Shown here: piece after piece, positions 7,729-10,959 of the stretch | Layout of the letters: each line of letters begins with the position of its first letter | Position numbering within the stretch: the first letter of the stretch is position 1 | Assembly (NCBI GenBank): GCA_903861055.1 | Contig: CAIOSU010000222.1 | Location: 1-10,959 of the forward strand | DNA from: an uncultured bacterium | GTDB lineage: Bacteria > Bacteroidota > Bacteroidia > Chitinophagales > CAIOSU01 | Reading direction: 5' to 3' | Length of the DNA stretch: 10,959 nt | The notes under the pieces: generated by a model | Databases searched by the model: none | What the model was told of the DNA's origin: nothing | The model's input: the letters and a program-made list of their open reading frames with translations, nothing else | Position numbers and translations under genes: made by a program

Positions 7729-8751
7729 TTATTTTACTGCTGCTGTTTTGTCTATGGTTGCAGTCCTGGGTTTATAATTGGCAGCGAGCCTAGCAATGGC
7801 GCGGATGTGGTCGGGGGTGGTGCCGCAGCAACCGCCTACTATATTCACCAAGCCTTCTTCCAAATAGTCTTTTATCTGGCTGGCCATCAATTCGGGGGTT
7901 TCATCGTAATGGCCAAACTCGTTGGGCAAGCCCGCATTGGGGTAGGCACTCACAAAGAAATCCGACTTTTTATCCAGCACCTGCAAGTACGGACGAAGCT
8001 GAGATGCACCGAGGGCACAGTTTAAGCCTACGCTTAACAGCGGTGCATGCGATACAGAAATAAGGAACGCCTCGGTGGTCTGCCCCGAAAGAGTGCGGCC
8101 ACTGGCATCGGTAATGGTGCCCGATACCATGATAGGGTATTCTTTGCCGACTTCCTCAAAGTACTCGGTAATGGCGAATAGTGCAGCTTTGGCATTCAAG
8201 GTATCGAAAATAGTCTCTACCAATATCACATCCACACCGCCTTCTATCAAGGCTTTGGTTTGCTCTTTGTAGGCCACCACCAATTGATCAAACGTTACGG
8301 CACGGTATCCTGGGTCGTTTACATCTGGCGATAGAGATGCGGTGCGGTTCGTTGGCCCAATGGCACCTGCCACATAGCGAGGCTTGTCGGGGTTTTTGGC
8401 CGTCACTTCATCGGCTGCCTCTTTGGCTATCTTAGCCGAAAGGTAGTTAATGTCATACACGGCGTCTTCTAAGTGGTAATCGGCTTGGGCGATGGTGGTA
8501 CCGCTAAAGGTATTGGTTTCTATGATGTCGGCACCAGCCTCCAAGTATTGCACATGAATGGCCTTGAGCACGTCGGGGCGGGTAATGGCCAACAAGTCAT
8601 TGTTGCCTTTAAGTGGGTGTGCATGATTTTTGAACCGCTCGCCACGGAAATCATCTTCCTCTAGCTTGTAACGCTGTATCATGGTACCCATAGCGCCGTC
8701 CAGTACCAGTATGCGCTCTTTGAGTAGGTCTCTTATGTCAGGTTTGGTCAT
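7729..8751 (-). CDS. Homocysteine S-methyltransferase domain protein (MetH N-terminal part)
   Basis: A 340-residue zinc-dependent homocysteine-binding TIM barrel corresponding to the first domain of MetH. The N-terminus ILVLDGAMGTMIQRYKLEEDDFRGERF is typical of MetH rather than of BHMT or MmuM enzymes. Predicted zinc ligands are C245 in VGLNCALGAS and C308-C309 in VGGCCGTTPDHI. Related motifs IIETNTF and AGAIGPTNRTASLSPDV are also present. The protein ends shortly after the domain (ARLAANYKP...), where one-piece MetH would continue through a linker into the pterin domain. The ATG at 8751 follows a 230-nt leader holding a SAM-I riboswitch. It should act together with the 893-aa protein encoded 51 nt downstream; only one TAA separates the two in frame. 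A split of this form is, to my knowledge, also found in other Bacteroidota, so I treat both genes as functional. Confidence 0.95.
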   Translation of the reverse strand: MTKPDIRDLLKERILVLDGAMGTMIQRYKLEEDDFRGERFKNHAHPLKGNNDLLAITRPDVLKAIHVQYLEAGADIIETNTFSGTTIAQADYHLEDAVYDINYLSAKIAKEAADEVTAKNPDKPRYVAGAIGPTNRTASLSPDVNDPGYRAVTFDQLVVAYKEQTKALIEGGVDVILVETIFDTLNAKAALFAITEYFEEVGKEYPIMVSGTITDASGRTLSGQTTEAFLISVSHAPLLSVGLNCALGASQLRPYLQVLDKKSDFFVSAYPNAGLPNEFGHYDETPELMASQIKDYLEEGLVNIVGGCCGTTPDHIRAIARLAANYKPRTATIDKTAAVK

Positions 8752-8803
8752 TGTTTTGTTCCCGTTTTAAACTATAATCGCCTTGGCTTAGCCAGAAGTG
8801 ATT

Positions 8804-8840
8804 ACATAACAGGAAAAACCGTGGAAGGTTTGTGTTACGT
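8804..8840 (-). other. Leader hairpin after the aptamer (possible expression platform)
   Basis: On the minus strand ACGTAACA (8840-8833) pairs with TGTTATGT (8811-8804), including one G-U pair. Inside lies a second stem, AAACC (8831-8827) with GGTTT (8820-8816), around a 6-nt loop; a C opposite TTCC separates the stems. Only two or three U follow the inner stem and none the outer, so a classic terminator is doubtful. I saw no clear alternative pairing with the 3' strand of aptamer helix P1, so how the switch acts remains open. Confidence 0.4.
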
Positions 8841-8848
8841 TCCCGCCT

Positions 8849-8978
8849 CTAACTTATCTGCCCACACCGCCAAGGGTAGCGTGGTTGGAAGTGGCACCTT
8901 CTACTGTAGCAGGGAGCTTTTGTAGTGGTTGCTAAGATATCAACGGGCCAAATCCCTCCATCTTTCTTGATAAATCAG
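8849..8978 (-). promoter_or_regulatory. SAM-I (S-box) riboswitch aptamer upstream of split metH
   Basis: The minus strand carries the core S-box sequence in order: TTATCAAGA, GGAGGGA, TGGCCC, TGATATCTTAGCAACC, AAGGTGCC, TTCC and a closing CAGATAAGT. Helix P1 pairs 8978-8969 with 8858-8849 (10 bp, two G-U). P2 contains AAGAT/ATCTT around the GGAGGGA kink-turn side. P3 pairs CTAC...AGC with GCT...GTAG. SAM-I RNAs bind S-adenosylmethionine and lower expression of methionine genes when it is plentiful, which fits a leader of methionine synthase. The aptamer begins a few nucleotides after the start point predicted from the promoter and ends 97 nt before the ATG at 8751. This accounts for most of the gene-free stretch 8752-9163. 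Confidence 0.93.
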
Positions 8979-8990
8979 TAAAAACTGGTA

Positions 8991-9021
8991 CAAAGGTACG
9001 TTGTAAGTGGGGTAATGTCAA
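8991..9021 (-). promoter_or_regulatory. Bacteroidota-type promoter of the metH operon
   Basis: On the minus strand TTG (9021-9019, within TTGACA) is followed by 20 nt and then TACCTTTG (8998-8991), an exact TAnnTTTG -7 box. Spacing fits the Bacteroidota primary sigma factor. The expected start near 8985 places the SAM-I aptamer at the very 5' end of the mRNA, which supports both calls. Confidence 0.8.
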
Positions 9022-9039
9022 GTGAATGGGTAAGAGGAT

Positions 9040-9067
9040 GTACAAAGTACAATGTACTATGTACAAT
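9040..9067. repeat. Four-copy heptamer tandem repeat (GTACAAT-like)
   Basis: Four GTAC tetramers start at exactly 7-bp intervals (9040, 9047, 9054, 9061): GTACAAA, GTACAAT, GTACTAT, GTACAAT. The array ends 19 bp upstream of the -33 element of the metH promoter. It may be a slippage-prone microsatellite or a set of binding half-sites; GTAC is itself palindromic. Nothing else was recognised between here and 9138. Confidence 0.7.
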
Positions 9068-9138
9068 GAATATTAATTGATGGATAAGAAATTAGATTGA
9101 CCAACAGAATGTTAATCCCATTCAATTGTAAAATTCAG

Positions 9139-9156
9139 CAATTCTGTCAATTCTGA
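9139..9156. repeat. Short 9-bp tandem duplication
   Basis: CAATTCTGT and CAATTCTGA lie head to tail, differing at the last base, just beyond the stop of the small lipoprotein gene. No function is apparent; it does not fold into a terminator. Confidence 0.4.
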
Positions 9157-9163
9157 TTCCAGA

Positions 9164-9307
9164 CTAGCACTGCTCCACTTGCTCTGCCACAGCCTTGCCA
9201 TGAAAACTTGGACAATCGCACTTATTAGCTTTGCAACCTGATAGTAAGCCTAAGCTCGATACTAGAAAAAGCGTAGATAGTATATAATTTAAAAATATTA
9301 GCTTCAT
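9164..9307 (-). CDS. 47-aa small lipoprotein
   Basis: The start chosen is ATG at 9307, giving MKLIFLNYILSTLFLVSS followed by LGLLSGC. This is a textbook lipoprotein signal (Lys at position 2, hydrophobic core, lipobox LSGC with acylated C25). A longer frame from 9361 adds 18 residues that do not resemble a leader, so the internal ATG is preferred. The mature peptide is only 23 residues (CKANKCDCPSFHGKAVAEQVEQC) counting the lipidated cysteine, with three further cysteines (C30, C32, C47). It should be membrane-anchored on the periplasmic or outer face. Small Cys-containing lipoproteins of this kind are common in Bacteroidota and mostly uncharacterised. It is divergent from the glycosyltransferase gene, sharing an 84-bp intergenic region with no clear promoter box. 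The function is unknown. Confidence 0.6.
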   Translation of the reverse strand: MKLIFLNYILSTLFLVSSLGLLSGCKANKCDCPSFHGKAVAEQVEQC

Positions 9308-9391
9308 GTCGTCTTTATTGGCAGTAACAGTATTAAATTTACAATTTATTCGGCAAACCACTATTTTATAACGCTAGGTTAATAAATTTAT

Positions 9392-10492
9392 TTGAGTACT
9401 CCAGTTGTTTTAGTAGCCGCATTAGATTGGGGTCTTGGTCATGCCACCCGACTCATACCCGTAATTAAGTTGCTGCAGCAACGCGATGTGAAAATTATCC
9501 TAGGTTCGGCGGGCAGGGCCGCGCAGTTGTGGAAGGACGAGTTTGCAGAACTAGAGCACATTGAGTTGCCGGCTTACAACCCATCTTACCCAGCCGATGG
9601 CAACATGGTATGGCACATGGCGCTGCAAAGCCAACGCTTGCTTGGGGTTATTAAAAAAGAGGGCCAACTTTTACCCGAATTGATAAAATCAATGGGCATT
9701 ACTCACGTTATTTCCGACAGTCGTTTTGGGCTTACCCATCCTTCAGTGCCAACCGCGTTTATTACCCATCAAGTATACATTCGCATGCCTGGTGTAATGC
9801 GTGCGTTCGAGCCGCTGGTCAATTATCTTAACCATAGTTACATCAATAAATTTACCCGTTGTTGGATTCCTGATTGGCCTTCTGTACCCAACCTTTCTGG
9901 CGATTTGGGCCATGGCACGGCCATTACCAAAAAGCGCTACCGCTACATTGGCCCGCTTAGCCGTATGACCGCTGATACTAAAGCTATAGAGCCAGAGTAT
10001 GATGTGCTGGCTATTTGTTCGGGTCCCGAACCACAGCGCACCATATTTGAGCAAAAACTGCGGGAGCAGTTGCCTGGCATAGCCGGCAAGAAGTTATTGA
10101 TTCTCGGCAAACCCGAGGAAGGTAAAACAATCCGATTGGAGGATCATATAGAAGTGGTAGGGCATTTGGATACTGACCAGATGAATTATGTTATGCAACG
10201 CGCTAAAACTATTGTGTGCCGTTCTGGATATAGCACGCTTATGGACCTAAATGCCCTGGGGCTAAAAGCGATACTGGTGCCCACGCCAGGCCAAACCGAG
10301 CAAATATATTTGGGTAAGCGTATGGCTAAATTAGCTAGGCATATTACCCAGTTTCAAGATGAGATAAACCTAGAAGCAGGTATTGCCAAATCAAACATAT
10401 TGCTAAGCCAATTTTCGGAGCATAGAAAAGGGCCGCTTAGCACGGCCCTTGACGAGTTACTATATGGTAATTTGAAACGCCCGATGCATTGA
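9392..10492 (+). CDS. MurG/GT28-like glycosyltransferase family protein
   Basis: A 366-residue protein with the two-lobed GT-B layout. The N-terminal lobe opens with VVLVAALDWGLGHATRLIPVI, where the glycine-rich GLGHATR loop resembles the acceptor-side loop of MurG and related enzymes; VISDSRFGL and FITHQVYI follow. The C-terminal lobe has the donor-binding signature CRSGYSTLMDLNALG (276-290) and VPTPGQTEQ (296-304). The start is TTG at 9392, since an in-frame TAA lies at 9383-9385 and no ATG comes before the conserved strand. There is no signal peptide or membrane segment, so it is cytoplasmic or peripheral. This uncharacterised family is common in Bacteroidota; donor and acceptor are unknown. 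It is distinct from true MurG, which is normally within the mur/fts cluster. It is convergent with the thioredoxin-like gene, whose likely terminator lies within its 3' end. Confidence 0.85.
   Translation: MSTPVVLVAALDWGLGHATRLIPVIKLLQQRDVKIILGSAGRAAQLWKDEFAELEHIELPAYNPSYPADGNMVWHMALQSQRLLGVIKKEGQLLPELIKSMGITHVISDSRFGLTHPSVPTAFITHQVYIRMPGVMRAFEPLVNYLNHSYINKFTRCWIPDWPSVPNLSGDLGHGTAITKKRYRYIGPLSRMTADTKAIEPEYDVLAICSGPEPQRTIFEQKLREQLPGIAGKKLLILGKPEEGKTIRLEDHIEVVGHLDTDQMNYVMQRAKTIVCRSGYSTLMDLNALGLKAILVPTPGQTEQIYLGKRMAKLARHITQFQDEINLEAGIAKSNILLSQFSEHRKGPLSTALDELLYGNLKRPMH
10425..10450 (-). terminator. Probable terminator of the thioredoxin-like gene, inside the convergent gene
   Basis: AAGGGCCG (10450-10443 on the minus strand) and CGGCCCTT (10435-10428) form a perfect 8-bp GC-rich stem around a 7-nt loop, then TT and C, giving a CTTTTC run. 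It lies 62 nt past the minus-strand stop at 10513 and within the last codons of the + strand glycosyltransferase. On the + strand the stem is followed by gacgag, so it should act on the minus strand only. Confidence 0.55.
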
Positions 10493-10512
10493 TTGGGCAT
10501 TAATACCAAAAC

Positions 10513-10959
10513 TTACTTTTTAGAAGCTGCAAGTGCGCTTTCGCCCAACTTAATGAAGCCACCTGCATCGCGAGCGCCCATTTCGCGGTATACCACGGTA
10601 CCGGCATAGTCGATAAACAATAGCGTTGGGTAAGCCGTTACTTTATACTTGCTAGAGAATTCGGGGCCTTCGCCTTTCTCCATATCAAACTTGTAGCTGA
10701 TGAAGTTTTTGTTGAAATATTCACCTACTGCCCCATCCGGAAAAACGTTGTTGCTCATGAATTTACAAGGGCCACACCAAACGGCATAGGCATCCACAAA
10801 AATCAATTTCTTTTCTTTTTTTGCAGCGGCAAGTGCTTCGTTCCAAGTGCCTTGGAAAAACTGGATACCTTTACCGTCGGCAGGGGCAGTGCTGATAGTT
10901 TCACGTTGTGCTTGTGCAAAGTTGCCTGCAGCTAGCAACAACACCGGAACCATTACCAA
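10513..10959 (-). CDS. Secreted thioredoxin-fold protein (N-terminus beyond window)
   Basis: At least 148 residues, open to the right edge. The visible N-terminus (VMVPVLLLAAGNFAQAQRE) is the hydrophobic core and A-x-A type cleavage region of a signal peptide; its basic start is probably a few codons outside the window, so the edge TTG should not be taken as the start. The mature part has a thioredoxin fold with the redox site WCGPC at 61-65 and the cis-proline in TAYPTLLF (P111). The segment AKKEKKLIFVDAYAVWCGPCKFM resembles the thioredoxin-like/DsbD-gamma group common in Bacteroidota envelopes. It is expected to reduce or isomerise disulfides in the periplasm; its partner is unknown. It is convergent with the glycosyltransferase gene, 20 bp between stops, and a probable terminator lies in that gene. 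Confidence 0.88.
   Translation of the reverse strand: MVMVPVLLLAAGNFAQAQRETISTAPADGKGIQFFQGTWNEALAAAKKEKKLIFVDAYAVWCGPCKFMSNNVFPDGAVGEYFNKNFISYKFDMEKGEGPEFSSKYKVTAYPTLLFIDYAGTVVYREMGARDAGGFIKLGESALAASKK

Noticed and set aside
7259..7777. A 172-codon open frame on the + strand opposite metH
   Set aside because: It is antisense to conserved metH codons and its product has no recognisable family features; the same holds for other antisense frames across rng (1356-1814), the thiolase (3952-4338) and metH (5906-7069).
4996..8751. metH as a pseudogene broken by a nonsense mutation
   Set aside because: Both halves end at a domain boundary, keep all metal, B12 and AdoMet motifs, and the second half has its own ATG; splits of this kind are, to my knowledge, known in other Bacteroidota.
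8752..9000. Cobalamin riboswitch, considered because MetH needs B12
   Set aside because: The conserved blocks match the SAM-I S-box in order; no B12-box sequence was seen.
9040..9156. CRISPR-like array from the short repeats upstream of metH
   Set aside because: Repeats are 7-9 bp and directly abutting with no spacers; this is a simple tandem repeat.
9164..9361. Longer 65-aa version of the small lipoprotein
   Set aside because: The extra 18 residues precede a complete lipoprotein signal and would spoil it; the ATG at 9307 fits better.

Overview
The window looks like chromosomal DNA of a member of the Bacteroidota, probably an environmental Chitinophagales/Sphingobacteriales/Flavobacteriales-type organism. 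The evidence is a protein with a type IX secretion (T9SS) C-terminal sorting domain, a promoter of the Bacteroidota form TTG-N20-TAnnTTTG, A/T-rich leaders without Shine-Dalgarno sequences, TTG start codons, the tiny Bacteroidota AURKAIP1/COX24-like basic protein, and a methionine synthase split into two genes. No phage, transposon, integrase, CRISPR, rRNA or tRNA signature was seen; this is mostly ordinary core-genome sequence.

Layout. Positions 1-425 (+): the 3' end of a TPR-repeat gene, a 29-codon ribosome-associated-type protein, and a hairpin. Positions 426-2000 (+): ribonuclease G (rng), starting at TTG. Positions 2130-3125 (+): an exported MbnP-like protein with a T9SS sorting domain. 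A strong 20-bp-stem bidirectional terminator (3139-3182) separates it from a convergent FadI-type thiolase (3198-4475, -). Then, all on the minus strand and read right to left: promoter (9021-8991), SAM-I riboswitch (8978-8849), the homocysteine-binding half of MetH (8751-7729), the folate/B12/AdoMet half of MetH (7677-4996), and a small exported CarboxypepD_reg-like protein (4948-4640). To the right lie a 47-aa lipoprotein (9307-9164, -), a MurG/GT28-like glycosyltransferase (9392-10492, +, TTG start) and a convergent secreted thioredoxin-fold protein that runs off the right edge (10959-10513, -).

How it works together. The central unit is a methionine-synthesis operon controlled by a SAM-sensing leader. 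The two MetH polypeptides together carry all four modules of the B12-dependent enzyme (340 + 893 aa, close to the roughly 1,230 aa of one-piece MetH). The two halves are in the same reading frame, separated by one TAA stop and 17 open codons. The other genes are housekeeping (RNA processing, fatty-acid oxidation) or envelope/secretion genes with no obvious link to methionine.

The points most worth following up are the SAM-I leader, the single-stop split of metH, a four-copy GTAC heptamer array just upstream of the metH promoter, and an orphan MbnP-like T9SS cargo protein. I found no convincing sign of a wholly new multi-gene system.
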